DNA of 64,000 nt. Source: Brevibacillus ruminantium (GTDB lineage Bacteria; Bacillota; Bacilli; Brevibacillales; Brevibacillaceae). The notes beneath the pieces are model-generated. The model was not told the DNA's origin, searched no databases, and saw only the letters and a list, made by a program, of their open reading frames with translations. How positions within the stretch are numbered: position 1 is the first letter of the stretch; each line of letters opens with the position of its first letter. The position numbers and the translations under genes were made by a program. Positions 16,987 to 26,595 of this stretch are shown here, in pieces. The stretch is from the NCBI RefSeq assembly GCF_023746555.1, contig NZ_CP098755.1, positions 4,844,001-4,908,000 of the forward strand. The letters are read 5' to 3'.

Positions 16987-18321
16987 ATGATTGAGAACAA
17001 ATTTAATAAAGGAATACCCTTGCGAGATGTTATTTTGCTCCTAATGAAGGAACAAAGAATGTCTACTGCAAAATTGACTCAATTAATTCGACCTAGGATT
17101 AAATCTAATTTGACGATGATTTTGAGTGGAAAAAGAAGTTTCACTCTAGATACACTTGATGCTATTACAGAAGCGTTGGGGTATAGAAAAGGGGATCTCT
17201 ACTATTATTATGAACCTGAATGTTATCGTAACAACAAAGCCAATTCCCATTCAAAAGATATATTACTTGGAAAGACGCAGCGCTTTATTCTAGAATGTTG
17301 CAAATTAGGTTTATTTAATTTGATAGAAAATCTGCTACACCAATTGATTATAAAGATTGGCGATGATATGGAACCACTATTTGAGATTGCTAACAAATTA
17401 TATGAATCAGGAAAATATCATGAATCCTTAAGGTTCTATTCAATTGTGGTCCAAGTGAAACAAAGTCAATCCCCTCATGCAGAAGCACTTGCAATTAGTT
17501 TTTATAGAATTCTCATGCTTTCAATAGAAAAGGCAGAATGTAACAAATCCGAAATTGTTGAAGCAGCAATACAACTTTCAACTCATACCAAAAGTCTCCC
17601 CATTACTCTCTATTCCCACAATGCATTGAAAATTAAAGCACATGCCTATTTCCTATTACTATCGATTTTTTCCTTGGAAGGAAAGTGGGAAAAAGTAAAA
17701 TTATTATCTGAAGAACTGTACTTGATCTCTTTAGAAAATCAAAATGATACTTTACAACAATGCGCAAATCTTTTTAAGAACTATATAACTAATACTGTTG
17801 TTATTCAATATTTATCACTACAACTTATTCTCGAAATATTAAGTCCAAATGAAGTAGAGCATAGATTACTACAGTATTACGAAGAGATTAATTCAATTTT
17901 TCACCTAATACACTCAGATACATTTGAATCAATCGCTCAAAGTAGCCAGCCTTTAACCATCAGAAAGTTAATTCTATTGTTATTCATTACTGAATACATC
18001 TATCAACATGACACAATTAATGTTCCGAACACATATATTGAAATCCTAGAAACTTCTCTTGATGAATTTTGTTACAAAAGTCTCCCTAAGAATCCTTGGC
18101 TAAATAGATTACTTTTAAGATTTTGTCTTAGAAAAACACGAAGATATTACGAAAAGGGAAAAATACACTTGGCAAATAATTGCTTAAGGCAAATTATCGA
18201 CAAAACAACTATTCATAGTCTACACACCGACGAAATAGCATCAATGGCAACAATTGTTATTGAATTCAGGGATTACTTGCCAGAGGATTTACTTAAAAGC
18301 ATTTTATTATTAAAACTATAG
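16987..18321 (+). CDS. HTH regulator with helical-repeat domain (RRNPP/AimR-like layout)
   Basis: About 444 residues from the ATG at 16987 (AAAGGA upstream); a longer frame upstream overlaps the divergent gene and is rejected as N-terminus. Residues 1-65 form a lambda-type HTH (STAKLTQLIRPRIKSNLTMI, later LDAITEALGY). The remainder is helical, with weak TPR character (SGKYHESLRFYSIVV). The layout resembles phage arbitrium receptors and other RRNPP proteins, but the sequence gives no firm subfamily. Likely co-regulated with the divergent partner. Confidence 0.65.
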   Translation: MIENKFNKGIPLRDVILLLMKEQRMSTAKLTQLIRPRIKSNLTMILSGKRSFTLDTLDAITEALGYRKGDLYYYYEPECYRNNKANSHSKDILLGKTQRFILECCKLGLFNLIENLLHQLIIKIGDDMEPLFEIANKLYESGKYHESLRFYSIVVQVKQSQSPHAEALAISFYRILMLSIEKAECNKSEIVEAAIQLSTHTKSLPITLYSHNALKIKAHAYFLLLSIFSLEGKWEKVKLLSEELYLISLENQNDTLQQCANLFKNYITNTVVIQYLSLQLILEILSPNEVEHRLLQYYEEINSIFHLIHSDTFESIAQSSQPLTIRKLILLLFITEYIYQHDTINVPNTYIEILETSLDEFCYKSLPKNPWLNRLLLRFCLRKTRRYYEKGKIHLANNCLRQIIDKTTIHSLHTDEIASMATIVIEFRDYLPEDLLKSILLLKL

Positions 18322-18339
18322 AAACAAAACTCAAAAGGC

Positions 18340-18390
18340 CACCGGAACTCTGAGCGTAATGTTTGGAAATCTAGTGGCTATTTTTATTAA
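18340..18390 (+). terminator. Terminator after the rightward HTH regulator
   Basis: GCCAC and GTGGC arms close a long loop, followed by TATTTTTATT. Confidence 0.45.
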
Positions 18391-18526
18391 CATTCCATAC
18401 ATCTATGTCGAAAACTTATCGCATTAGTTACATTATAAAATTTGCGATAATTCATGGTACAACTGCACATATAAATTTTAATGTAAGTTGAATAACTATT
18501 TTGATCCCAACAGTGTAGGTGATACC

Positions 18527-21500
18527 ATGAAATTACTAATAAGAACACTCACATTTTTTTGTTTATTTTTATGTTTCCAATCGATAACCTTCGCTTATTC
18601 GCTTGGAACTAATTACAATGTAAAAATTCGAGGTTCCTATGAAATTGGAAACAATTCTGGCAGGACTATAAATACTCGCCTTCAACCAATTCTCACAAAT
18701 ACCGTTGATTCATTATACAGTATGTTCTTAGACGAAAAGTCTTCAACACCTTTTACCAATATTACTTCCGTTGATAACAAGGGGAATCGTCGTGGAGAGA
18801 CTTATCTTAACAGCATTCCTAACGGTTCGAAGGGTATATTAAATTATGAGTATCTAGTGAGGGCAAGTACAATTGACTATGAGGTTGATCCCGCTAATAT
18901 ATCTGCTGACTACAACTACAAATCAGATTTGTCTATTTATTTGCAACCATCTTTAAAAATCGAATCTGATGATTCTTTCATTAAAAATATAGCCACTCAA
19001 ATCAAAAATTCAGTTCCTTCGAGTGACCGAAACCATCCTTACTTTATAACAAAGGCTGTTTACGATTATGTTCAAACACATATGTACTACACGTTTGATA
19101 ATGGCGTTAGAAATAAGGGAGCATTATTCGCTGCTCATTACAATGTAGGAAACTGCGAAGATTACTCTTCCTTGATGGTCGCTCTTCTTCGCGCAAATAA
19201 CATTCCTGCAAGAACGGTAACTGGCTTTAAAATAAAACCGTCTGATTTGCAAAATGGAGAAGTCAATCTGATTACTGGCGGTGTCTATGCGCGTCACATG
19301 TGGGTTGAGGTATATTTGCCCGGTTACGACTGGGTCGCTTTTGATCCCGTTATCTCCTCTTCTACCTTGCAAACATATGCGGTAAAAGATGAGAATGGTA
19401 TATCTTACCCTTCTACCCCGTCTGTACAGGCTTATCGTCCACTATCTTCACCCGTTTATTCGAGTTTCGGCAAACTTCCCAATTTATATATCAAGGAACG
19501 TTACGATTTTGGAGAGGGGAAAAATCTTGCAAATGTTACATCCTCCCCTGCCTCATTTAATGAGTATTGGTTTGGCCAAATTGTTCCTTACAGTTCTTTT
19601 ACTCCCATTACTTCTATTGCAATAAAAGAAAGGCTTGAGTATTCAACAACGCCTGTCACTTTGTCCGTGGAGGGAATGCAAAGCGATAATACAAAAGTTG
19701 TAATTCCAAGTAACACAATAACTTGGAGTTCCACCAATCCAAACGTAGCGGCTGTGGATTCAAATGGAAAGGTTTCGTTTTCAGGAAAAAATGGCTCTGT
19801 CACTATCACTGCAACTTATGAAGAGATGAGCGATTCTGTTTCAACCACAGTTAACCTTGCGCCTTCACTTACGACAATTGTTATCAATGAGTCGCTGGCT
19901 TACAGCACTTCTCCCGTCCAGTTAACGGCCACTGCCCGCTACTCTGATAATTCAACTCAAGCCTTGAGCAGCGGCGTCACATGGGAGTCCAGTGACCCTG
20001 CCGTTGCGACAGTTGACTCAGGAGGGAACGTCTCTTTTACAGGCAAAAACGGTTCCATCACCATTACCGCTTCGTATCAAGGACAGAGCGATTCCGTTTC
20101 CACTACGGTTAACTTAGTACCAACTTTGTCTGCCATTGCTATCAATGAGTCGCTGGCTTACAGTACTTCCCTTGTCCAGTTAACGGCCACTGCCTACTAC
20201 TCTGATAATTCAACTCAGGTCTTGAGCAGTGGCGTCACTTGGGAGTCTAGTAACTCTACCGTTGCGACAGTCGATTCAAGCGGGAACGTCTCTTTTACTG
20301 GTCAGAATGGTTCTGTCACCATTACCGCTACGTATCAAGGACAGAGCGATTCCGTTTCCACTACGGTTAGCCTAGCACCAAGCCTTTCTGCCATTTCTAT
20401 CAACGAGTCGCTGGCTTACAGTACATATCCTGTCCAGTTAACGGCCACTGCCCGTTACTCTGATAATTCATCTCAAGTCTTGAGCAGCGGCTCTACATGG
20501 GAGTCCAGTAACCCTGCTGTTGCGACAGTCGATTCCAACGGTAAAGTCTCTTTTACAGGTAAGGCTGGTTCTGTAACCATTACCGCTATTTTTCAAGGGA
20601 AGAGTAATTCAGTATCTACTACGGTTAGCCTTACACCAACCTTGACCGACATTACTATCAATGAATCACTGGCATTCAGCACTTCTCCCGTTCAGTTAAC
20701 CGTTACCGCTCTCTATTCGGACAATTCAACTCAAGCCTTGAGTAAGGGCATTACATGGCATTCGAACAATTCTAACGTTGCGACTGTGGACTCCAATGGA
20801 CGAGTTGTTTTTACAGGTGTTACTGGCTCAGTAAAGATTATCGCTTCTTATGATGGATTCTCGAATTCCGTATCAACCACAGTTAATAGAGAGGCAAAAT
20901 TACTTGCCATTGCCATAAACGAATCATTGGCATACAGCAGTTCCCCATTACAACTTAGTGTAAATGGATACTACTCCGATGGGAGTACCAAATCCCTGAA
21001 CGGTAATTCATGGCTCTCTAGCAACCCCAACGTAGCAACAGTTGACTCAAATGGCCGTGTATTATTTTCAGGAATGAATGGCTCCGTTACAATCGCAGTA
21101 ACTTACGATGGTTTATCAAGTTCCGTAACTGCCAATGTAAATCGAACAAGTGGACGTCAACTCATTTCTATAAAAATTAACGAACCTCTAGTTTTCAGCA
21201 AAACACCATTAAAACTTACGGCTATCGGTCATTACTCGGACAATACAGCAGAATTACTCCAAAACGTATCATGGTCATCAACCAATGAAAATGTGGCTGG
21301 TGTCAATAATCAGGGAGAAGTCACCTTTACCGGAAATGAAGGACCTGTGGCGATTGCAGCAAGATATAACGGATTTAAGGACACGGTAAATACAGAAGTT
21401 GTTCTGGAGGTTGAAAAACCAACTTCATTACAAATTATGACTCCCTTGGAATACAGCGAAGAGCCACTCAGATTAAAGGTATATGCAAACTACGCTCCAG

Positions 21501-22627
21501 ACAGGAAAGTACAGGTTAATAATGCGACTTGGGAAACTGATAACTCCAGAATTGCTACTGTTAGTTCAAATGGAACAGTTACTTTTACCGGAAAGAGTGG
21601 AAAAGTCACGATTTCTGTTAATTATCAAGGACTAACCGACTCGGTAAGCACCAAGGTTGAAGAAAACATATTGGAGAGTATTTTTATCAGAGAAGATCTC
21701 GAATACAGCGAGCGTACCGTCGATCTAACTGTTAAGGGAAGATACGCAGACGGTTCCACAAAAATACTGGACAATGTTACATGGAGTTCAAGTAACACCA
21801 AAGTAGCAAAGGTCAGCCAAAAAGGAGTAGTTACCTTCACTGGTAATGCAGGCAAGGTAACGATCACTGCAAGATATAAAGGAAAAACGGATGCTGTAAG
21901 AACAACCGTCTCGCGCAGTTCAAGCAACAATAATCGCAGTTATCGGGACAGTACGTCTGCCATACAGAAAGATTCAACCAACAGGACTCCATTTGCCAAC
22001 AATATCGTTGACTCTGCTGCTGTTGAACGGAATACCGTCATGTTGGCTAAGAATCTTAAGTCTATTCCCGTTACCGATTTTTTGGATACCTCAAATCATT
22101 GGGCGAAAAAAGAGATACGTGTTGCAAGAGCATTGAACCTAACAAAAGGAAATCCCAATGGAACATTCAAACCTGACGATGCAATCACACGTGAAGAATT
22201 TGTTGCATTGGTTAGCCGAGCCTTCCAGATAAACCCGGTAAACGGGAATTCTTTTAAAGACACCCAACACAGTTGGGCAAAAGGCTACATCACTGCACTC
22301 GTAAAAAAAGGGATAGTGATTGGGAATGAAGACGGGACTTTCAAACCTGACAGTAATATTACTCGTGCTGAAATGGTAACGCTCATCTCCCGTTTGATAA
22401 ATTTTGAGGTGATTCCCAATAACGGCAGCAAGTACTTCCCCGATATTCAACAGCATTGGGCAAAAGAGACAATTAACAAAGTTAGTCAGACAGGGCTAAT
22501 CAAAGGCACAGATAACAATCTCTTTGCTCCAGAAGATAATACAACAAGGGCTGAGGCAATTGTAATTCTTCTGAGAACTTTGAGATTAAACTCGAATATT
22601 GATTCAGTGCTGTCTTTTTCACTGTAA
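18527..22627 (+). CDS. Giant SLH-anchored surface protein with transglutaminase-like domain and nine Ig-like repeats
   Basis: About 1,366 residues from ATG at 18527, which follows AGGTGAT. Signal peptide about 1-24. A transglutaminase-like (papain-fold) domain has a complete triad: Cys210 in GNCEDYSSL, His257 in ARHMWVEVY and Asp273 in AFDPV. Next come nine BIG_2-type bacterial Ig-like repeats of about 85 residues (about 364-1128), each with an INESLxYSxxPxxL start and WxSxNxxVATVDSxGxVxFTG core; repeats 2-4 are nearly identical at the DNA level. Three SLH domains (about 1180-1355, HWAKxxIxxA and GTFKPD motifs) should hold it on the cell wall. An unusual cargo for a mobile island. Confidence 0.9.
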   Translation: MKLLIRTLTFFCLFLCFQSITFAYSLGTNYNVKIRGSYEIGNNSGRTINTRLQPILTNTVDSLYSMFLDEKSSTPFTNITSVDNKGNRRGETYLNSIPNGSKGILNYEYLVRASTIDYEVDPANISADYNYKSDLSIYLQPSLKIESDDSFIKNIATQIKNSVPSSDRNHPYFITKAVYDYVQTHMYYTFDNGVRNKGALFAAHYNVGNCEDYSSLMVALLRANNIPARTVTGFKIKPSDLQNGEVNLITGGVYARHMWVEVYLPGYDWVAFDPVISSSTLQTYAVKDENGISYPSTPSVQAYRPLSSPVYSSFGKLPNLYIKERYDFGEGKNLANVTSSPASFNEYWFGQIVPYSSFTPITSIAIKERLEYSTTPVTLSVEGMQSDNTKVVIPSNTITWSSTNPNVAAVDSNGKVSFSGKNGSVTITATYEEMSDSVSTTVNLAPSLTTIVINESLAYSTSPVQLTATARYSDNSTQALSSGVTWESSDPAVATVDSGGNVSFTGKNGSITITASYQGQSDSVSTTVNLVPTLSAIAINESLAYSTSLVQLTATAYYSDNSTQVLSSGVTWESSNSTVATVDSSGNVSFTGQNGSVTITATYQGQSDSVSTTVSLAPSLSAISINESLAYSTYPVQLTATARYSDNSSQVLSSGSTWESSNPAVATVDSNGKVSFTGKAGSVTITAIFQGKSNSVSTTVSLTPTLTDITINESLAFSTSPVQLTVTALYSDNSTQALSKGITWHSNNSNVATVDSNGRVVFTGVTGSVKIIASYDGFSNSVSTTVNREAKLLAIAINESLAYSSSPLQLSVNGYYSDGSTKSLNGNSWLSSNPNVATVDSNGRVLFSGMNGSVTIAVTYDGLSSSVTANVNRTSGRQLISIKINEPLVFSKTPLKLTAIGHYSDNTAELLQNVSWSSTNENVAGVNNQGEVTFTGNEGPVAIAARYNGFKDTVNTEVVLEVEKPTSLQIMTPLEYSEEPLRLKVYANYAPDRKVQVNNATWETDNSRIATVSSNGTVTFTGKSGKVTISVNYQGLTDSVSTKVEENILESIFIREDLEYSERTVDLTVKGRYADGSTKILDNVTWSSSNTKVAKVSQKGVVTFTGNAGKVTITARYKGKTDAVRTTVSRSSSNNNRSYRDSTSAIQKDSTNRTPFANNIVDSAAVERNTVMLAKNLKSIPVTDFLDTSNHWAKKEIRVARALNLTKGNPNGTFKPDDAITREEFVALVSRAFQINPVNGNSFKDTQHSWAKGYITALVKKGIVIGNEDGTFKPDSNITRAEMVTLISRLINFEVIPNNGSKYFPDIQQHWAKETINKVSQTGLIKGTDNNLFAPEDNTTRAEAIVILLRTLRLNSNIDSVLSFSL
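19853..20640 (+). repeat. Near-identical DNA repeats encoding Ig-like domains
   Basis: Three successive units of about 258 bases (starting near 19868, 20126 and 20384) share long exact blocks such as GAGTCGCTGGCTTACAG and GATAATTCA. High DNA identity implies recent duplication or gene conversion, and the copy number could vary by recombination. Confidence 0.8.
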
Positions 22628-22630
22628 TAT

Positions 22631-22667
22631 AAAAACAAGTCCTCTTGTCAGAGGACTTGTTTTTATA
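22631..22667. terminator. Bidirectional terminator after the surface-protein gene
   Basis: Perfect hairpin, ACAAGTCCTC and GAGGACTTGT with six-base loop, flanked by A-run and T-run, so it can end transcripts from both sides. Confidence 0.85.
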
Positions 22668-22692
22668 TTAGTCGTATGTATTTTAAATTGTT

Positions 22693-23145
22693 TCACGTTT
22701 CGGAATTATCCGTTTCCATAGAGAACTGGGTTACATTTTCTATACCCTGTCTAATAAGATTACTTGTCCATTCTTCTCTTTCTTGCAATTTTTTAATGAG
22801 AGTCGGCAACTGATTTGCGATACTAAGAAAAGTGGATAGACTAGCCACAGTTATCAAGCATTTAGAATCTCCATGTAAACAAAATGTTGATTCTGGAGGA
22901 TACCCACACTCTAACACAGCCCCTTTTACGGTGAGCCATTTTTTCGAGCCAACATTTGATGTGAATCGCTTAATGTCCACCGTACCGATGATCGGCATCT
23001 GTATTTGTGTTCCTGCTGGTAGGTTCCCGGCTATTTCATCTAATACACCACAGACGAGGTGCTGTAGATCTTTAATAAGCCTCTCTTTTTCCTCACTTTT
23101 CTCATAAAGTTCTTTCAACATATTTCGCAATAAATCCTTTTTCAT
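22693..23145 (-). CDS. Hypothetical protein
   Basis: About 150 residues from the second ATG, better spaced from the GAGGAG site (the first ATG, at 23154, is too close). An N-terminal coiled coil (about 5-35) is followed by a mixed domain with several Cys (LECGYPPESTFCLHGDSKC) and a helical tail. Not recognised. It shares the bidirectional terminator with the surface-protein gene. Confidence 0.6.
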   Translation of the reverse strand: MKKDLLRNMLKELYEKSEEKERLIKDLQHLVCGVLDEIAGNLPAGTQIQMPIIGTVDIKRFTSNVGSKKWLTVKGAVLECGYPPESTFCLHGDSKCLITVASLSTFLSIANQLPTLIKKLQEREEWTSNLIRQGIENVTQFSMETDNSET

Positions 23146-23154
23146 GCTAAACAT

Positions 23155-23449
23155 CTCTCCTCTCCATAATGGAAAAGGAAGTGGTTTGTTGTATTAGTTT
23201 ATTGTTCTCCTTTTCTTTCAGTTATCCTGATTCTTGTATTATAACTGAAAAATAAAAATACCATATCGATATGAAATAACATTTGCATTCCGGATATTCG
23301 ACATAAAACGACAACCAAACAGATGAAATTTCCTTTGTTTCGAGACCTCTGAGAAAATTACAACAGGCTTGATACAAATAATGCTCGCATTCCCTGATCC
23401 CTTCTGATTTGATTATAATAGCAGTAATGAAAATAAAAGGGTGATTGCC
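23155..23449. other. Divergent intergenic region
   Basis: Nearly 300 bases between divergent genes; it should hold promoters for both. A plausible rightward -10 (TTATAAT) lies near 23415 ahead of the 53-residue gene. Nothing else stands out. Confidence 0.4.
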
Positions 23450-23611
23450 ATGAATAAAAATGCTTATGACCTTAATCGTGAGCGCAAAAAACGCGAAATG
23501 AAGAATTTAGCGAAGCAACATGCTATGCCTGCTCCAGAAAATCTCAGTAACTGGCCTACATCTGTCATTCAGTCAGTAATAAATAGTATTCAAAAAAAGA
23601 CAGGTATGTAG
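23450..23611 (+). CDS. 53-residue basic hypothetical protein
   Basis: Clear AAAGGGTGATT ribosome site before ATG. Very basic N-terminal half (NREREKKR-like run of K/R) and a short C-terminal helix (WPTSVIQSVINSI). Short basic proteins of this kind may bind nucleic acid, but no family was recognised. Confidence 0.5.
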   Translation: MNKNAYDLNRERKKREMKNLAKQHAMPAPENLSNWPTSVIQSVINSIQKKTGM

Positions 23612-23765
23612 TCAAACTTCTAACTACACACCTTCAGGCTAACTAATCAGTATAATTTCTGTTGAAAAAAGAGCCTACATCGCACGAGGGGAAGGACCAA
23701 TTCATGGGATTAAGAGTACGGTGTAATCCTCTTCTTCACAACCCAAAAAAGATAGCAGTACGGCT

Positions 23766-23963
23766 CTATACATACATTGGATATATAAATCTCTTTATCA
23801 GGTATGCAAATGCAATCAAGAATATAAACTCAGTTGTCTCTGCAGTATCAAATACATTCTGTCTGAACAGAAGCAGATCCAAACCGACAGCAGCCAGTCC
23901 CGCTCCACCAGCGAAAAAAGCAACTATGTATAGAACTCTCCAGAATTGCCTCAATAAAATCAC
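23766..23963 (-). CDS. Small membrane protein, two helices
   Basis: 65 residues with two predicted helices (about 8-32 and 45-60). AGAGGTG ribosome site eight bases from ATG supports it. Unknown function. Confidence 0.55.
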   Translation of the reverse strand: MILLRQFWRVLYIVAFFAGGAGLAAVGLDLLLFRQNVFDTAETTEFIFLIAFAYLIKRFIYPMYV

Positions 23964-24057
23964 CTCTGGTTCTACCTTATCCAGATTTGAAATAGTTTAA
24001 TCCCCTTTTGAAGAGTCAAAAATGTATAGTAAAAGTAAAGCAAAAATGGAGGAAAAA

Positions 24058-24255
24058 ATGAAAAAATACTATTTTAAATATTCATTAACTAAAAGAATTA
24101 GGGGGAAAATAACTACTGAATCAGGCAATGTTGCTATAACTGCTGATAGTTTAAAAAAGGCTCGGCAGATGGCCGCATGGAACACTAAGCCTTCAATTAA
24201 TTTTGTTGTAGATTACAAATTAGAATTAATCAGTGAACAAGAAATTGCTGAATAA
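24058..24255 (+). CDS. 65-residue hypothetical protein
   Basis: Start placed at the ATG following GGAGGAAAAA. Reads as a compact alpha/beta protein (KKYYFKYSLTKRIRGKITT, then KKARQMAAWNTKP). It is followed by a hairpin at 24261-24290. No family recognised. Confidence 0.5.
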   Translation: MKKYYFKYSLTKRIRGKITTESGNVAITADSLKKARQMAAWNTKPSINFVVDYKLELISEQEIAE

Positions 24256-24786
24256 TAAAAAGACGGAACTCCGGTTGAAGTGTTCCGCCATTGAAAGAGG
24301 AGGTAAAGTATAATAAAGTTATTCACACTATATATAGAGAACTTGTTAAGCAGTTCGTCCGTTCGGTTTAAAGTTGTCGCCAATGTTATTATCAAGAATG
24401 TGATAGATTCACTCTCCTCCTTCCAGTTCCCTCGTTTGCTGAAGACAATTGCTTGTAGAATACTTTTTTGAATTCATATCAAACATTTAGAAGCGGGACC
24501 GTGTTAGACGCGCTCAGAGCCTCATATTCGCACGGAATAAATCCGTAGTAATCTAAGCCAGTAACCGGGCAGAAGCCCCGTATTGCCTTATAAACAACCC
24601 AGAAGGGTATTTGAAAGCCAATTGCATTTACTGACTATAGAACTGTTATTTCGTGTTAACAAATCTTCACCAATTCCTCTAGGCTGTCAACATAAATCGA
24701 ATGTCGTATCCGTTATTTGGGAGCAAGAAAACCAAATGATTTATATAGTTTTCCCCCTTCTTTCTCTTCTTCAAGAATATTACTAT
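24256..24786. other. Intergenic region with structured stretch
   Basis: No supported gene. A hairpin (GACGGAAC and GTTCCGCC, 24266-24290) lies at the left. The GC-richer part at about 24490-24590 (GAAGCGGGACC... CCGGGCAGAAGCCCCG) differs from the AT-rich surroundings and may be a small RNA or an old gene fragment. Confidence 0.35.
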
Positions 24787-25047
24787 TTAATTTGCCCCTC
24801 CAATTTCTTCCGATCCCCGGTCCCGGTTCACCATAAACCTGATTTTTTTGTAAATTGCAGTCATTTGCTTTTCTACATGCATTTGTCGTTCTGTTTTATC
24901 AAGTAATTCAAGTCCTAAACTACTGGCCGCATCTTTCTCTTTAAACTCGTCAAAAATCCCAGATATTTGTACTTCCAGCAAGTTAAACTCATCTTCATAT
25001 CTAAAATAGACCTTCTCTAGATTTTCAATTTCTTTTCTGTAATCCAT
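24787..25047 (-). CDS. Coiled-coil hypothetical protein
   Basis: About 86 residues starting at the ATG nine bases after AAGGGGG; the GTG one codon before is less likely. Almost wholly helical and charged (ENLEKVYFRYEDEFNLLEVQ). It follows the 53-residue membrane gene by 14 bases and is probably in the same operon. Unknown role. Confidence 0.6.
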   Translation of the reverse strand: MDYRKEIENLEKVYFRYEDEFNLLEVQISGIFDEFKEKDAASSLGLELLDKTERQMHVEKQMTAIYKKIRFMVNRDRGSEEIGGAN

Positions 25048-25061
25048 CACACATTACCCCC

Positions 25062-25223
25062 TTATAGATAACTCTGTAACCAAAAAAAAGTTGCAAATTG
25101 AACAATTGTAGCAAGAAGAATTATAGTATTGCGAACTGGCTTATCTCTTTCTGTAATAAATTCAAAAATAGTAAGAATCAAAAACAGAATAGCCATTCCG
25201 AGTATATACAAACTGATAATCAT
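25062..25223 (-). CDS. 53-residue membrane protein
   Basis: GGAGG ribosome site seven to eight bases before ATG. Two hydrophobic helices (LYILGMAILFLILTIF and TIILLATIVQFATFFW) joined by a charged loop. Upstream partner of the coiled-coil gene. Confidence 0.55.
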   Translation of the reverse strand: MIISLYILGMAILFLILTIFEFITERDKPVRNTIILLATIVQFATFFWLQSYL

Positions 25224-25256
25224 GCGATATTCCTCCTATCGAGTTAGATAACAAAA

Positions 25257-25309
25257 AAGAGCAAACCAACAACACATCTTGCACCCTCTTGTGTGTTGTG
25301 ATTGCTCAT
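25257..25309 (-). terminator. Terminator after the four-helix membrane protein
   Basis: GAGCAA...CAACACA against TGTGTTGT...TTGCTC, and a TTTTTTG tract on the minus strand. Confidence 0.7.
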
Positions 25310-25386
25310 ATCGAGTATTTGCTCAATCATTCATATGCGATTCTCGTACTTATCTCTTAGACAAAAACTTTTTGAATCCCTTGTTT

Positions 25387-25836
25387 TTATTCAGAAATAT
25401 TTCCAAGATTGTTTCTTGCTATTGCATTCCTTGCGGAACTTACTGCATTCAGATACATAAAGCCTCCATTCCCGATCAGAATCGCGGCCACACTAATGAA
25501 CTTGAAGAAATCCACTTGAGGAAAGAATGTGTTAGTAGCATAGAAGTAAGTTCCCGCTGCACATACAAGCGATACGATTGCAAGTAATGCTGCCATAACC
25601 AAACGGTTCTCTAGTCCCCACTCCTCGTCGATATGCCAGAGCATAAACCCTCCGATAATCAGCGATCCCATCGCTAGTATTGCATATCTCCCCATACTGA
25701 TTTCCGTAAGGAAAAGACTCTTTATTGGCAGATACAAAATAATGGACATAATCAAACAATTGAAAAAGAGAATAACACTAGTCAAAAGGGCAGGGAAATT
25801 CGTTTTATCCAGTAAGCGCTCGATTTTATCTAACAT
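25387..25836 (-). CDS. Four-helix integral membrane protein
   Basis: 149 residues with four predicted membrane helices (about 15-38, 48-68, 78-100 and 110-132) and short charged ends. Its own terminator follows. No family recognised. Confidence 0.6.
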   Translation of the reverse strand: MLDKIERLLDKTNFPALLTSVILFFNCLIMSIILYLPIKSLFLTEISMGRYAILAMGSLIIGGFMLWHIDEEWGLENRLVMAALLAIVSLVCAAGTYFYATNTFFPQVDFFKFISVAAILIGNGGFMYLNAVSSARNAIARNNLGNISE

Positions 25837-25868
25837 CCGTCATCACTCCTATATCAGAAACACAGACT

Positions 25869-25884
25869 AGAATGTATGTTCTTA
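25869..25884. promoter_or_regulatory. Weak LexA-box-like site near the broken YolD gene
   Basis: AGAATGTATGTTCT is a good palindrome and agrees with 10 or 11 of 14 positions of the Bacillus LexA consensus (CGAACRNRYGTTYC). It lies between the divergent membrane gene and the yolD remnant, where such a site would be expected. Confidence 0.3.
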
Positions 25885-26012
25885 TACGTATATATCTAGT
25901 ATATCATCCAATCCATATTCTGTCAGGTCCAAACCAAATACCTATTGCATATTTATCGTCGTAAGCAATGAAATGCAAACGCATATTCTTATTCGATTTG
26001 AGTGTAAGCATT

Positions 26013-26374
26013 ATGGAGAAGCGGGACAATTTGTTTGCATCAATGCGAATGATTTTGCCACAGCGACGGGACATCATTCTGGAACTGCAGGAAGAAAAGA
26101 TGTTGATTCAGCAGCCGGTTTTGGAGCAGGGAAAATTAGAGCAGTTCGATTATGCCATCCGCGACTCTGCACGAAATGACTATGTTACTGTTAGTTAGTG
26201 GAAGGATAAAAAGAACGGACTCGGCACTCTCTTCTCATTTTGGGGAGTCGTCAAATATGTAGTTACAAAAAAATCAAAATCGTAAATGTCACTGAAACAG
26301 TGTGGATCGAGTCCCGCTTCATTACGAATGTCATGCCGACTGAAGTAAAAGAAGCGGGATTATCCCGCTCCTAA
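26013..26374 (+). pseudogene. Broken YolD-like gene
   Basis: The frame MEKRDNLFASMRMILPQRRD is typical of the YolD-like family, small SOS-linked proteins often encoded with Y-family polymerases. After ARNDYVTVS a TAG stop replaces the expected aromatic residue, the frame then continues WKDKKNG..., shifts at an A7 run near 26270, and resumes as IVNVTETVWIESRF to a normal end at 26374. So one nonsense change and one slippage have killed it. A related intact gene is at 44841-45176. Confidence 0.75.
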
Positions 26375-26379
26375 GTTGA

Positions 26380-26595
26380 TTACAATTGTTTAAATTGTAT
26401 TGTCCCCTTTTTTATATCAATATCAATTGGATCGACTATGATTTCCATTATGTTTACATTAATATCTTCTCTATAAAATACTACTAACCTAACTGGTTCT
26501 TCTATGTTTTTAGTTCTTTCTCTTCTCACGGTATCGAACCCAAAATGGTCTATAATTTTACGCTCCTGATTTCGTGTAAAAAAATTAAAAAGCAA
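26380..26595 (-). CDS. Doubtful short protein
   Basis: An open frame of 71 codons starting at TTG, but its start lies inside the T-tract of the terminator for the upstream gene, so it would need another promoter or an internal start (for example GTG near residue 23). The C-terminal part (VVFYREDINV ... IDIDIKKGTIQF) looks like a small beta domain. May be a remnant. Confidence 0.25.
   Translation of the reverse strand: MLFNFFTRNQERKIIDHFGFDTVRRERTKNIEEPVRLVVFYREDINVNIMEIIVDPIDIDIKKGTIQFKQL

Noticed and set aside
18359-18427. 22-codon peptide frame after the HTH regulator, considered as a quorum-sensing peptide
   Set aside because: No good ribosome site, lies over the terminator and lacks a typical signal or cleavage layout.
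24213-24395. Minus-strand 60-codon frame
   Set aside because: TTG start without spaced ribosome site, and overlaps a hairpin and the end of the opposite gene.
25973-26179. Second plus frame over the YolD remnant
   Set aside because: The overlapping frame has YolD-like residues; this one does not.
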